Source of the DNA: Actinacidiphila guanduensis
GTDB lineage: Bacteria; Actinomycetota; Actinomycetes; Streptomycetales; Streptomycetaceae
NCBI RefSeq assembly: GCF_900103985.1
Contig: NZ_FNIE01000011.1
Span: 124,001 to 188,000, forward strand
DNA length: 64,000 nucleotides
Direction of reading: 5' to 3'
Every line of letters begins with the position of its first letter. The first letter of the stretch is position 1. This document shows, piece by piece, positions 41,519 to 50,500 of this stretch. Position numbers and translations under genes: made by a program. A model generated the notes under the pieces. It saw only the letters and a list, made by a program, of their open reading frames with translations, searched no databases and was not told the DNA's origin.

Positions 41519-44347
41519 TCACCCGAGTGAGGAGTACGCCACAACTCCGCGCAGCAGCCCGTCCACCGCCTTGTGGGCGTTGCGCCGCACCGTGCTGCCC
41601 TCGGGGGCTGCATTGCCGATCTGGCCGAGGACGTCGATGAGTTGCTTGCACCAGCGGACGAAGTCGCCCGCGGGCATGTCCGCGTCGGAGAGCACCGCGT
41701 CCAGGCCGTGCCCGGACGCCCAGCGGTAGGCGGGCCAGGCGAAGCCCAGGTCGGGCTCGCGCTGGCCGACGCCCTCGGTCTGGTTGATCCGGTGGTCCTC
41801 CTCCAGGGCGTCCAGCCGGCCCCAGATGCGCACCATCTCGCTGAGCGCGGCCCGCGCCTGCCCGTTGGGCAGCCGGGGCAGCACCGCGTCGTCGGACTGC
41901 CGCGACTCGTAGACCAGCGCGGAGGCGCACGCGGCCAACTCGGCGGGCCCCAGGCCCTCCCAGACGCCCTCGCGCAGGCACTCGCTGGCCAGCAGGTCGA
42001 GTTCGCCGTAGAGGCGGGCGAGGCGGCGGCCCTCGGGGGTCACCGTGTCGCCGTCGAGGTAGCCCAACTCGCCCAGCACCGCGCTCACCCGGTCGAAGGT
42101 GCGGGCGATGGTGTTGGTGCGGCCCTCGATCCGCCGCTCCAGCGCGTGGGTGTCGCGGCGCAGCCGCTGGTAGCGCTCGGCCCAGCGGGCGTGGTCCTCG
42201 CGGTCCTCGCAGCCGTGGCAGGGGTGGGCCCGGATCGCCGTGCGCAGCCGGGCGATCTCGGTGTCCTCCGCGGCCGCCGAGCGCTCCCTGCGGTGCCGCG
42301 GCGGCGCCGACCAGCCCGCCGAGCCGGCCTTGCTGCGCATCGCGGAGGCCAGGTCGCGGCGGGACTGCGGGCTGCGCGGGTTGAACGACTTGGGGATGCG
42401 CATCCGCTCCAGCGCCTCCACGGGCACCGGGAAGTCGATCTGGCCGAGCCGCTTGACCTGGCGCTCGGCGGTGAGCACCAGCGGGCGCGGCCCGTCGTGG
42501 TACTCGCCGCCGCGCGGGTGGTGGCCGCCGCCGGAGCGGCCGGGGATGCCCGGCTCCAGCACCAGGGCGAGCCCGGCGTACTTGCCCGCGGGGACGTGGA
42601 TGATGTCGCCCGGCTTGAGCTTCTCCAGCGCGTCGGAGGCCGCGGCCCTGCGGTGGGCCGCGCCCTGCCGGGACAGCTCCGCCTCGCGCTCCTTCAGCTC
42701 CCGGCGCAGCGCCATGTACTCGCCGAAGTCGCCGAGGTGGCAGGTCATCGACTCCTTGTAGCCTTCCAGCCCCTCCTCGTTGCGCTGCACCTGGCGGGAG
42801 ATGCCGACCACCGAGCGGTCCGCCTGGAACTGCGCGAAGGACGTCTCCAGCAGCTCGCGCGAGCGGTGCCGGCCGAACTGCCCGACGAGGTTGACCGCCA
42901 TGTTGTACGACGGGCGGAAGGACGAGCGAAGCGGGTACGTCCGGGTGCCGGCCAGGCCCGCGACCACGCTCGGGTCGAAGCCGCGCTGCCAGAGCACTAC
43001 GGCGTGGCCCTCGACGTCGATGCCGCGCCGCCCGGCCCGGCCGGTGAGCTGGGTGTACTCGCCGGGGGTGATGTCGGCGTGCGTCTCGCCGTTCCACTTG
43101 ACGAGCTTTTCCAGCACCACCGAGCGGGCCGGCATGTTGATGCCCAGCGCGAGCGTCTCGGTGGCGAACACCGCCTTGACCAGGCCACGGACGAAGAGCT
43201 CCTCGACGACCTCCTTGAAGGTCGGCAGCATGCCCGCGTGGTGGGCGGCGATGCCGCGCTCCAGGCCCTCCAGCCACTCGAAGTAGCCGAGGACGTGCAG
43301 GTCCTCGTCGGGGATGGCGCGGGTGCGCTCCTCCACGATGGCGCGGACCTTGGAGCGGGCCTCGTCGTTGTTGAGCCGCAGGCCCGCGTACAGGCACTGC
43401 TGGACGGCGGCCTCGCAGCCGGCCCGGCTGAAGATGAAGGTGATGGCGGGCAGCAGGCCCTCGGCGTCGAGCCGCTCGATGACCTCGGCCCTGCTGGGGG
43501 TCCACACCCGGCTGCGGGCGCGCCGCTCGCGCTCCCGGTCGGCCTCGCGCATACGGCGGCCGCGCGGGCCGCCGTAGGGCCGGGAGTTCTCCATCCGGGC
43601 CAGCCGCTCCAGGTCGGCGTTGACCTCGCGGCGGCCGGCGGTGCCGGCCGGGCCCGACTTCTCCTCGAACAGGTCGTACATCCGCCGGCCGGCCAGCACG
43701 TGCTGCCAGAGCGGGACCGGGCGGTGCTCGGAGACGATCACCTTGGTGTCGCCGCGGACCGTGTCGAGCCAGTCGCCGAACTCCTCGGCGTTGGAGACGG
43801 TCGCCGACAGTGACACCAGCGTCACCGACTGCGGCAGATGGATGATCACCTCCTCCCAGACGGCACCGCGGAAGCGGTCGGAGAGGTAGTGCACCTCGTC
43901 CATCACCACGTAGCCCAGGCCGTCCAGGGCGGCGGAGCCCGCGTAGAGCATGTTCCGCAGCACCTCGGTGGTCATGACGATCACCGGCGCGTCGCCGTTG
44001 ACGCTGTTGTCACCGGTGAGCAGGCCGACCTTCTCGGCGCCGTAGCGCTTGGCGAGGTCGTTGTACTTCTGGTTGGACAGGGCCTTGATGGGCGTGGTGT
44101 AGAAGCACTTGCGGCCCTCGGCCAAGGCGAGGTGGACGGCGAACTCGCCCACGATGGTCTTCCCCGACCCGGTGGGCGCGGCGACCAGGACGCCGCTGCC
44201 GGCCTCCAGGGCCTGGCACGCCTCTATCTGGAAGGGGTCGAGGCCGAACTCGTACAGCTCGCGGAACCGGGCGAGCGCGGTGGCGTTCTCTTCGGCGCGC
44301 CGGCGGCTTGCCGCGTAACGCTCGGCGGGCGACATCTCTTCGGTCAT
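41519..44347 (-). CDS. helY: Ski2/Mtr4-like DEXH helicase (HelY-type)
   Basis: A 942-residue superfamily 2 helicase. Walker A is LVAAPTGSGKTIVGEFAVHL, the DEVH box is YVVMDEVHYLSDRFRGAVWE, and motif VI is QLTGRAGRRGIDVEGHAVVL. The last 200 residues form the DSHCT domain. Actinobacterial HelY proteins are the relatives of the Ski2 and Mtr4 RNA helicases. ATG 44347 follows GGGAG at about five bases. The gene is downstream of tatAC, with 133 bases between, in the usual actinobacterial order. Confidence 0.93.
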   Translation of the reverse strand: MTEEMSPAERYAASRRRAEENATALARFRELYEFGLDPFQIEACQALEAGSGVLVAAPTGSGKTIVGEFAVHLALAEGRKCFYTTPIKALSNQKYNDLAKRYGAEKVGLLTGDNSVNGDAPVIVMTTEVLRNMLYAGSAALDGLGYVVMDEVHYLSDRFRGAVWEEVIIHLPQSVTLVSLSATVSNAEEFGDWLDTVRGDTKVIVSEHRPVPLWQHVLAGRRMYDLFEEKSGPAGTAGRREVNADLERLARMENSRPYGGPRGRRMREADRERERRARSRVWTPSRAEVIERLDAEGLLPAITFIFSRAGCEAAVQQCLYAGLRLNNDEARSKVRAIVEERTRAIPDEDLHVLGYFEWLEGLERGIAAHHAGMLPTFKEVVEELFVRGLVKAVFATETLALGINMPARSVVLEKLVKWNGETHADITPGEYTQLTGRAGRRGIDVEGHAVVLWQRGFDPSVVAGLAGTRTYPLRSSFRPSYNMAVNLVGQFGRHRSRELLETSFAQFQADRSVVGISRQVQRNEEGLEGYKESMTCHLGDFGEYMALRRELKEREAELSRQGAAHRRAAASDALEKLKPGDIIHVPAGKYAGLALVLEPGIPGRSGGGHHPRGGEYHDGPRPLVLTAERQVKRLGQIDFPVPVEALERMRIPKSFNPRSPQSRRDLASAMRSKAGSAGWSAPPRHRRERSAAAEDTEIARLRTAIRAHPCHGCEDREDHARWAERYQRLRRDTHALERRIEGRTNTIARTFDRVSAVLGELGYLDGDTVTPEGRRLARLYGELDLLASECLREGVWEGLGPAELAACASALVYESRQSDDAVLPRLPNGQARAALSEMVRIWGRLDALEEDHRINQTEGVGQREPDLGFAWPAYRWASGHGLDAVLSDADMPAGDFVRWCKQLIDVLGQIGNAAPEGSTVRRNAHKAVDGLLRGVVAYSSLG

Positions 44348-44480
44348 CTCGCTCCCGAGCCTACCCGCGCCCACCGACACCGTGGCTGATCTTTTTCCGG
44401 CGAACGGGGAGGTGGCCGGACGGGCGCGGCGCCGGACGGCGGAAACCCCGGCCCCGCTCGGCCCGGAGGAAGGGCGCAGG

Positions 44481-45398
44481 TCAGGTCGCGTCGTCGTAGC
44501 TGGAGTCGGTGTCGTGCTCGTCCATCGGCTGCGCGCCGACCTGCTCGGGCACGTGGTGGAGCGGCGACGCCTCGTCCGGGTCCAGGTCGAAGTCCGGGTC
44601 GGCGGCGCGCCGCCGGGCCCTGCGGCGGTCGTTGAAGAAGCACACGGCCATCGCCAGGAAGTACAGGAAGACGATCGGCGCGGCCAGCAGGCACATGGTC
44701 AGCGGGTCGCCGGTCGGGGTGGCGACGGCGGCGAAGACGGTGATGCCGATGACCATGCCGCGCCACCAGCCGAGCATGCGGCGGCCGGTGACGATGCCGG
44801 TGAAGTTGAGCAGCACCAGCACCAGCGGCAGCTCGAAGGCGAGGCCGAAGACGACGATCATCCGGGCCACCAGGTCCAGGAAGTCGTCCAGCGGCAGCAG
44901 GTTGGTGGTGTCCTTCGGCACGAAGCCGATCATGATCCGCGCGGTCTGCGGCAGGATCTCGTACGCCAGCAGGCCGCCGGCCACGAACAGCGGCACGCCG
45001 GCGCCGACGAAGCCGAGGGTGTAGCGCTTCTCGTTGCGGTGCAGGCCGGGCGCGAGGAAGGCCCACAGCTGGTAGAGCCAGACGGGCGAGGAGACGACCA
45101 CGCCGGCCATCAGCGAGACCTTCAGCGCGATCGAGAAGCCGCCGAGCAGGCCGCTGACCGTCATCTGCGCGCAGGCGCTGGCGCCCTTGTGCTTGTCGCC
45201 GTTGATGCACTGCACGTTGTCGGGGATGCGGTGCTGCAGCAGCTCGATGATGTGCTTGTAGAAGAACGCCGCCACAATCGTGACGACCAGGATCGCCAGG
45301 ACCGACTTGAACAGCCGGTTGCGCAACTCGCGCAGGTGGTCCCCGAGGGGCATCCGGCCCTCGGGGTCCTTGGCCTGCTTGCGGGCAGTCTTGAGCAC
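44481..45398 (-). CDS. tatC: Sec-independent translocase subunit TatC
   Basis: A 305-residue polytopic protein with six helices. MPLGDHLRELRNRLFKSVLA is the TatC N-terminal signature that binds twin-arginine signals, and FVGAGVPLFVAGGLLAYEIL and FGLAFELPLVLVLLNFTGIV are conserved helices. An Arg-rich cytoplasmic tail extends past the usual length. TatC with TatA moves folded proteins across the membrane. GTG start at 45398; tatA is 125 bases upstream on the same strand. Confidence 0.97.
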   Translation of the reverse strand: MLKTARKQAKDPEGRMPLGDHLRELRNRLFKSVLAILVVTIVAAFFYKHIIELLQHRIPDNVQCINGDKHKGASACAQMTVSGLLGGFSIALKVSLMAGVVVSSPVWLYQLWAFLAPGLHRNEKRYTLGFVGAGVPLFVAGGLLAYEILPQTARIMIGFVPKDTTNLLPLDDFLDLVARMIVVFGLAFELPLVLVLLNFTGIVTGRRMLGWWRGMVIGITVFAAVATPTGDPLTMCLLAAPIVFLYFLAMAVCFFNDRRRARRRAADPDFDLDPDEASPLHHVPEQVGAQPMDEHDTDSSYDDAT

Positions 45399-45523
45399 CC
45401 ACGTCCTCGTCTCGTGCGGCAGCCGTCAGCAGGGTGTGCCGGCTTCGTCCTTCAGGTTCGGGCACTGCCGGGCGCGTCCGGCCCGGCCGCGGGCGCGGCG
45501 GGCGGGCGTCCGGTCCCCCGGGG

Positions 45524-45790
45524 TCAGCTCTGGGCCGAGGTGTGCTCGCCCACCGGGCGGGCACTGGCGGTGTCGCCGGGGGCCGCCTGGATGGTGCGGG
45601 CGGCGGTCTGCTGCTGCTCGGCGGGCTCCTGGCTGCCGCCGTCGCTCTTCATCGCCTTGGCCTCGCTCTTGAGGATGCGGGCGGACTTGCCCAGCGCCCG
45701 GGCCGCGTCGGGCAGCTTCTTCGCGCCGAACAGGACGATGACGACGGCGACGATGAGGAGGATTTCCAGGGGCTTGAGGTTGCCGAGCAT
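45524..45790 (-). CDS. tatA: Sec-independent translocase subunit TatA
   Basis: An 88-residue protein: one hydrophobic helix (EILLIVAVVIVLFGAKKLPD) followed by the amphipathic helix (ARALGKSARILKSEAKAMK) and a polar tail. FG-KKLP is the family hallmark. It forms the Tat pore with TatC downstream. ATG at 45790. Confidence 0.96.
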   Translation of the reverse strand: MLGNLKPLEILLIVAVVIVLFGAKKLPDAARALGKSARILKSEAKAMKSDGGSQEPAEQQQTAARTIQAAPGDTASARPVGEHTSAQS

Positions 45791-46000
45791 AAGAGGTCTA
45801 CCTTCTCACCTTGACGGCGGGGTCCGTGCGTCCGCGGTGCGGGGCCGGGTGGGGGCCCGAAGCCGTGCCGCGATGCGATCGTAGCGTGCGGCGGTGAACA
45901 CCGGAGAGTGCGCCGGTGGCCACCCGGGGCGGCTCCGAGCCGCGTCCTGATGCGAGCCGCCCGGGCCAGACTACCCTCACCCCCCGCGGACACGGCAGGT

Positions 46001-46207
46001 TCAGGGCCTGGAGATCTCCCCGGCCCGCTCGGCGAGCGGGCCGGCCGCCCGGCTCAGCCGGTCCCCCGCGGCCGCCAGCGCGTCGCTGCTCGCGGCCACC
46101 TGCCGGCCCAGCGCCTCCACGGCGAGGAAGACCCGGGCCGCGAAGACGGCCAGCACCGCCAGGCCCGCGGCGGCCAGCGCCACCCAGACCATGACCCACC
46201 ACCACAT
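46001..46207 (-). CDS. Small membrane protein next to tatA
   Basis: A 68-residue protein with an N-terminal membrane helix (MWWWVMVWVALAAAGLAVLA) and a cytoplasmic helix with heptad-like Ala/Leu/Arg pattern (ALGRQVAASSDALAAAGDRL). It occupies the same position between tatA and pafC in other Streptomyces. Function unknown. Confidence 0.75.
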   Translation of the reverse strand: MWWWVMVWVALAAAGLAVLAVFAARVFLAVEALGRQVAASSDALAAAGDRLSRAAGPLAERAGEISRP

Positions 46208-46260
46208 GACGTCTCCTCCCTCTCCGAACGGCGGCCGGCCGGCGCTCGGTCAACGCTCGG

Positions 46261-46506
46261 TCAGCGGCCCGTCAGCCGCATGGTGCGCACCCCGGCGCCG
46301 GTGAGCAGCTCCACGATCCGCTCGCCAGCCGGCTTGCGGACGGCCTCGCCGCAGCCGGGGCAGGTGAAGGAGTAGAAGGTGGTGCGGGCCGAGGCGCCGA
46401 TCGCCAGCCGCAGCGCGTCGGCGTCGAGCTCGAAGCTGGTGCGGCAGTGCGGGCAGCCGGCCCGCACCCGCGGCGCCGCTGCGGCCACGCCGGTCTCCTC
46501 ACTCAC
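46261..46506 (-). CDS. Small zinc-ribbon protein overlapping pafC
   Basis: An 81-residue protein with two CxxC pairs (CPHCRTSFELD and CPGCGEAVRKP) that form a zinc ribbon. Its GTG start at 46506 overlaps the pafC stop by eight bases, so it is translationally coupled. Function unknown; the position suggests a conserved accessory of the pafBC operon. Confidence 0.8.
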   Translation of the reverse strand: MSEETGVAAAAPRVRAGCPHCRTSFELDADALRLAIGASARTTFYSFTCPGCGEAVRKPAGERIVELLTGAGVRTMRLTGR

Positions 46507-47455
46507 CGTAGGCCGCCAGTGCCCGGACGGCCGCTTCGCGCGCGCCGTCGGCCAGGTCGGGCGGCGAGACGATCCGCCCGTCGCGGCCCAGCCGCAGGGC
46601 GAGCCGGCGCAGCGAGCCCGGGTCCGGGGTGCGCAGGGTGATCCGCAGGCCGCCGTCGGGCTGCTCCTCGGCGCTGTCGTGCGGGTAGTACTCGGCGACC
46701 CAGCGCCCGCCGGGCCCGACCTCGATCACCACTTCCGGGTCGTCGCCCGACGGCTGGACCAGACCCTGGGACAGGTCGCGCGGCTCGATCCGCGGCGGGT
46801 CGGACGGCGCGTCCAGCAGCCGGATCTCGGCGACCCGGTCCAGCCGGAAGGTGCGCATGTCCTCCGACAGCCGGCACCAGCCCTCGACGTAGGTGTGCCC
46901 GACGGCGAACAGCCGGATCGGGTCCACCTCGCGCTCGGTGAGGGTGTCGCGGGCCGGCGAGTAGTAGCGCATCCACAGCCGGCGCCGCTCGGTGAGCGCG
47001 CGGTCGACGGTGGCGAAGACGCTGCCCTCGGACTCGAAGGTGACCGACAGCCGGCCGCTCGCGCCGGCCGCCTCGCCGGCCGCGGCCTCCAGCTTGGCGG
47101 CCGCGCGCTGCAGGGCCTGCCGGTCGCCCTCGCGCAGCCCCGGCAGGTTCGCCACCGCGCGGGCGGCGACCAGCAGCGCGGTGGCCTCGTCGGCGGCCAG
47201 CCGCAGCGGCTGGGCGACGTCCTCGGCGGTGTCCGGGTTGTGCCACCAGATGTGCTCGCCGTCGGTGTCGATGTCGAGCAGGTCGCCGCCGCGGAAGCTG
47301 GTGCCGCACAGCGGCAGGACGTTCAGGTCGCCGATCAGCTCGGCCTCGGTCACCCCGAAGGCGCGGGCCACCTCGTCGACCCGGGCGCCCGGCCGTTCGC
47401 GCAGATAGGTCACCAGCGACAGCATCCGCCGGGTCTGGTCGATCGCATTGCTCAC
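46499..47455 (-). CDS. pafC: WYL-domain regulator PafC
   Basis: A 318-residue WYL protein with an N-terminal winged HTH (RMLSLVTYLRERPGARVDEV, FGVTEAELIGDLNVLPLCG) and a WYL-like domain (DPIRLFAVGHTYVEGWCRLS). In mycobacteria PafBC activates the SOS-independent DNA-damage response. GTG 47455 lies 14 bases after the pafB stop. It ends overlapped with the zinc-ribbon gene. Confidence 0.92.
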   Translation of the reverse strand: MSNAIDQTRRMLSLVTYLRERPGARVDEVARAFGVTEAELIGDLNVLPLCGTSFRGGDLLDIDTDGEHIWWHNPDTAEDVAQPLRLAADEATALLVAARAVANLPGLREGDRQALQRAAAKLEAAAGEAAGASGRLSVTFESEGSVFATVDRALTERRRLWMRYYSPARDTLTEREVDPIRLFAVGHTYVEGWCRLSEDMRTFRLDRVAEIRLLDAPSDPPRIEPRDLSQGLVQPSGDDPEVVIEVGPGGRWVAEYYPHDSAEEQPDGGLRITLRTPDPGSLRRLALRLGRDGRIVSPPDLADGAREAAVRALAAYGE

Positions 47456-47469
47456 CGGTCCGCTCCCCC

Positions 47470-48411
47470 TCAGCCCTTCGCCACGGCGCGCAGCCGGTCC
47501 AGCAGGTCGGCACGCAGCTCCTCGGGGGCCAGCACCACGACGTCCGGCCCGAACTCGGCGAGCCAGGCGTCCAGTCCGTGCCCGTACGGCACTTCCAGCT
47601 CGTCCCACTCGGCGTCCACCGGGGTGGTGGCGACGGCGCGGGCGCGCAGCGGGTAGCCGCTGTCGCGGCGCAGGCGGATGCGGGCGGTGACGGCGGTGGC
47701 GCCCTCGCCGGCCCAGCGGGCGACGGTCTCCCGGACGTCCACGTGGTCGGGCACCTCGGCGGTGAAGCCGCCGCGGACCTTGACCCGTCCGGTGATGCGG
47801 GAGAGCCGGAAGACGCGGACGGCGCCGCGGTCGCGGTCGTGCCCGGCGACGTACCAGTGGCCGCGCCAGCACTCCAGCGCCCAGGGTTCGAGCAGGCGCG
47901 GCTCGGGGTGGGCGGCGTTCGCCTTGCGGTAGTCGAAGGCGACGGCCCGGCGCTCGCGGGTGGCGAGCATCAGCGCCTCGAAGGCCGGTTCGGGGGCGGG
48001 GATGCGCGGCTCCAGCGCGCTGTTGGCGTCCTCGTACGGGACGCCGGCCGCGCGCAGCTTCTGCAGGGCGCCGCTGGCGGCCTCGGCGAGGCGGGCCTGC
48101 TGCCAGACCTTCGCGGCGAGCGCGAGGGCGGCGGCCTCCTCGGGGTCGAGGGCGATGTCGGGCAGCCGGTTGCGGTCGCGGCGGGCGAGGTACCCGAACT
48201 CGCCGTCGATGCTCTCCACGGTGTCGATGACCAGGCCGAGTTCGCGCAGATCGTCCTTGTCGCGCTCGAACATCCGGTTGAACGACTCGTCCGAGGTGAC
48301 CTCGTGGTACGCCTCGATGGACGCGCGCAGCTCCCGCTTGCTCACCGGCCGCCGGGTGTTCATCAGGCACAGCGCGAGATTCATCAGCCGCTCCGCCTTG
48401 GCAATCGCCAT
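47470..48411 (-). CDS. pafB: WYL-domain regulator PafB
   Basis: A 313-residue WYL protein, the partner of PafC. The winged HTH includes AERLMNLALCLMNTRRPVSK and RMFERDKDDLRELGLVIDTV, and the WYL domain includes LLEPWALECWRGHWYVAGHD. ATG 48411 follows GAGGGAA at nine bases. This ribosome site overlaps the outer end of the large inverted repeat at 48425-48870, so the repeat may form the 5' leader of the pafBC message. Confidence 0.92.
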   Translation of the reverse strand: MAIAKAERLMNLALCLMNTRRPVSKRELRASIEAYHEVTSDESFNRMFERDKDDLRELGLVIDTVESIDGEFGYLARRDRNRLPDIALDPEEAAALALAAKVWQQARLAEAASGALQKLRAAGVPYEDANSALEPRIPAPEPAFEALMLATRERRAVAFDYRKANAAHPEPRLLEPWALECWRGHWYVAGHDRDRGAVRVFRLSRITGRVKVRGGFTAEVPDHVDVRETVARWAGEGATAVTARIRLRRDSGYPLRARAVATTPVDAEWDELEVPYGHGLDAWLAEFGPDVVVLAPEELRADLLDRLRAVAKG

Positions 48412-48424
48412 TTTTCTGTGTTCC

Positions 48425-48870
48425 CTCGCCTCCGGCCGCTCGTACCCGGCGTCGACGGTCGATCATGCTCGGCCGCTCTCCCCCAGGGCTTCGCCTGGGA
48501 GGCACCCCCGCGGCCTGCGCGTGTTCTCCCTCTCGACACCGGCGCGGCCTTCGGCTCGCTCACCGGCGAGCCCTGATACGGGCGGGCATCCGGGCGAGCC
48601 GCTTCCGCGATGGTGCCCTTGCACCACGGACCGTACCGCTCCCGGCCACCCGGCCCCAAACCCGCCGGCTCCCCGCGGCGGACCGCGGGGAGCCGGAGAG
48701 TCAAGGGCGACTCGTACAACGCCCACCTACGCGAGCGAGCCAAAGGGCGCGCCGGTGTCGAAAGGGAGAACACGCGCAGGCCGCTGGGCATATTCCCAAG
48801 GGAAGCTCTGAGGGGAGAGCGGCCGAGCATGATCGACCGTCGACGCCGGGTACAAGCGCCCGGAGGCGAG
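48425..48870. repeat. Large inverted repeat with inner hairpin
   Basis: The left arm 48425-48561 and the right arm 48733-48870 are reverse complements, about 85-90% identical by eye. Mismatches are concentrated in a central 34-base block around 48480-48515. The 171-bp spacer contains the 14-bp hairpin at 48665-48696. In both directions the arms give the same pseudo-peptides (RVFSLSTPARP), which shows why apparent frames here are not genes. The element fills the gap between the FKBP gene and pafB and could be a mobile palindromic element or an RNA-structuring device. Confidence 0.85.
48665..48696. terminator. Perfect 14-bp hairpin inside the inverted repeat
   Basis: CCGGCTCCCCGCGG (48665-48678) pairs perfectly with 48683-48696 around the loop CGGA. 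It lies about 185 bases past the FKBP stop codon on the minus strand and can terminate that transcript ahead of pafB. Confidence 0.6.
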
Positions 48871-48879
48871 CGAGCACAA

Positions 48880-49251
48880 TCAGACGGCGACGAGGTCGCA
48901 GACGAAGATCAGCGTCTCGCCCGGAGCGATGGCGCTGCCGGCGCCCTGGTCGCCGTAGGCGAGGTGGGCGGGGATGGTGAGCTGGCGGCGGCCGCCGACC
49001 TTCATGCCCTGCACACCGCGGTCCCAGCCGGGGATGACCTGGCCGACGCCGAGCTGGAAGCGCAAGGGGGTGCCCCGGTTCCAGCTCGCGTCGAACTCCT
49101 CGCCGGTGGAGAACGCCACGCCGACGTAGTGGACGGAGACGGTGTCGCCGGCCTTGGCCTCGGCGCCCTTCCCCTCCCAGATGTCCTTGATCTCCAGGTC
49201 GGCCGGCGGCTCGCCGCCCGGGAAGTCGATCTCGGGCTTCTCGATGCTCAC
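48880..49251 (-). CDS. FKBP-type peptidyl-prolyl isomerase
   Basis: A 123-residue single-domain FKBP: DTVSVHYVGVAFSTGEEFDA, VIPGWDRGVQGMKVGGRRQL and IPAHLAYGDQGAG cover the conserved active site. It is cytoplasmic and catalyses cis-trans isomerisation of X-Pro bonds. ATG 49251 lies 49 bases after the lipoprotein FKBP gene on the same strand. Confidence 0.95.
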   Translation of the reverse strand: MSIEKPEIDFPGGEPPADLEIKDIWEGKGAEAKAGDTVSVHYVGVAFSTGEEFDASWNRGTPLRFQLGVGQVIPGWDRGVQGMKVGGRRQLTIPAHLAYGDQGAGSAIAPGETLIFVCDLVAV

Positions 49252-49300
49252 TTCGGTGCTCCTTGTGCTGTTGCGGGCAACCGGGACAGTCTTGCAGACC

Positions 49301-50323
49301 TCACATCACGGCCAGGATGTCGAGGGTGAAGACGAGGGTCGCGTTCGCCGGGATGCCGCTGCCGCTGGGCGGCTGGCTGCCGTAGCCGAGCGCGGGCGGG
49401 GTGACCAGCAGCACCCTGCTGTTCGCCTTCTTGCCGACCAGTCCCTGCTGCCACCCCGGGATCAGCTTGTCCAGCTCCAGCGGGGCGAGCTGGCCGTGGC
49501 TGTAGCTGGAGTCGAACTCCTTGCCCGTGGTCCACAGCAGCCCCTGGTACTGGGCGAGCACCGTGTCGCCGCTCTTGACGGCCGGCCCGTCGCCCTCCAG
49601 CACGTACTCGGCGACGAGCTTGGCCGGCGGCTTGGCGCCCTTGGGGATCTTCACCGAGGGCCGGCTGCCGTCGGTGGCGGTGCCGACGGTGGGCAGCGCC
49701 GTGTTCTTCTGCGGGACGGGCTTGCCGGTGGCCGAGGACTTGCCGTCGAAGCGGTTGAGCACGTCGATGACGAAGACCATCGTGTCGGTGCCCTTGATGC
49801 CGGCCTGGGGGTTGCCGGAGGTGCCGTAGCCGAGCGCGGGCGGCACGGCCAGCTCCAGCCGGGTGCCGGTTTTCCGGCCGATCAGGGCCTCGTCCCAGCC
49901 GGGGATGACCTGGCCCTGGCCGATGACGGTGGTGAAGGGGCCGCGGCCGAAGGAGGTGTCGAAGACCTTGGCGGTGTCCCAGATCTGGCCGAGGTAGTTC
50001 ACCTGGACGTAGTCGCCGCCGGCGATGGCCGGGCCGCGGCCCTGGACCACGGTCTTGACCGCGAGGTCGGGCGAGGGGGCGATGGTGCCCTTGGCGATGG
50101 TCGGCTTCTGGCCGAAGCCCTTGCCCGCGGTGATGCCGGGCACCGGCCCGGGGACGATCTGCGCGGAGGGGGTGCCGGTGGTGCCCGGCGTGGTGGGGGT
50201 GGCCGGGGCGGCGGGCGTGGTGGGGCTCGCCGTTGCCGAACCGCTCTTGTTGTCGCTGCCGCCGCAGCCGGCGGCGGTGAGCAGGAGCGCGGGTACGGCG
50301 AGCAGGGCGGAGCGTCGGCGCAC
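49301..50323 (-). CDS. Double-FKBP lipoprotein
   Basis: A 340-residue exported isomerase. The signal sequence ends in a lipobox (LLLTAAGCGGS, lipidated Cys19). A Thr/Pro-rich spacer follows, then two FKBP domains: the first with YVQVNYLGQIWDTAKVFDTS, the second with DTVLAQYQGLLWTTGKEFDS, ending LVFTLDILAVM. It probably folds proteins at the outer membrane face. GTG 50323 follows GAGGTCCCC. It is co-oriented with the single-domain FKBP gene and pafA. Confidence 0.93.
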   Translation of the reverse strand: MRRRSALLAVPALLLTAAGCGGSDNKSGSATASPTTPAAPATPTTPGTTGTPSAQIVPGPVPGITAGKGFGQKPTIAKGTIAPSPDLAVKTVVQGRGPAIAGGDYVQVNYLGQIWDTAKVFDTSFGRGPFTTVIGQGQVIPGWDEALIGRKTGTRLELAVPPALGYGTSGNPQAGIKGTDTMVFVIDVLNRFDGKSSATGKPVPQKNTALPTVGTATDGSRPSVKIPKGAKPPAKLVAEYVLEGDGPAVKSGDTVLAQYQGLLWTTGKEFDSSYSHGQLAPLELDKLIPGWQQGLVGKKANSRVLLVTPPALGYGSQPPSGSGIPANATLVFTLDILAVM

Positions 50324-50500
50324 GGGGACCTCGTTACGGTCGATGGGGTTGTGGGGGGAGCCTTGCGACCGGGTCGTTCGGTCGTCCCACACCCTACGGC
50401 GTGCCACCGGCCCGGTACGAGACGCACACGAGGTGCGCGTGGGGCCGGTGGGCACGCCGGGCCGGAGCCGCGGTGCCTGCCGATTCCTCCGCCCGGCCGG

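Noticed and set aside
41573..43813. A 746-codon plus-strand frame opposite the helicase
   Set aside because: It is an antisense shadow; the minus strand carries Walker A, DEVH and motif VI.
48463..48830. Open frames on both strands between pafB and the FKBP gene
   Set aside because: Both give the same pseudo-peptide because they read opposite arms of the inverted repeat; neither has a ribosome site or family.
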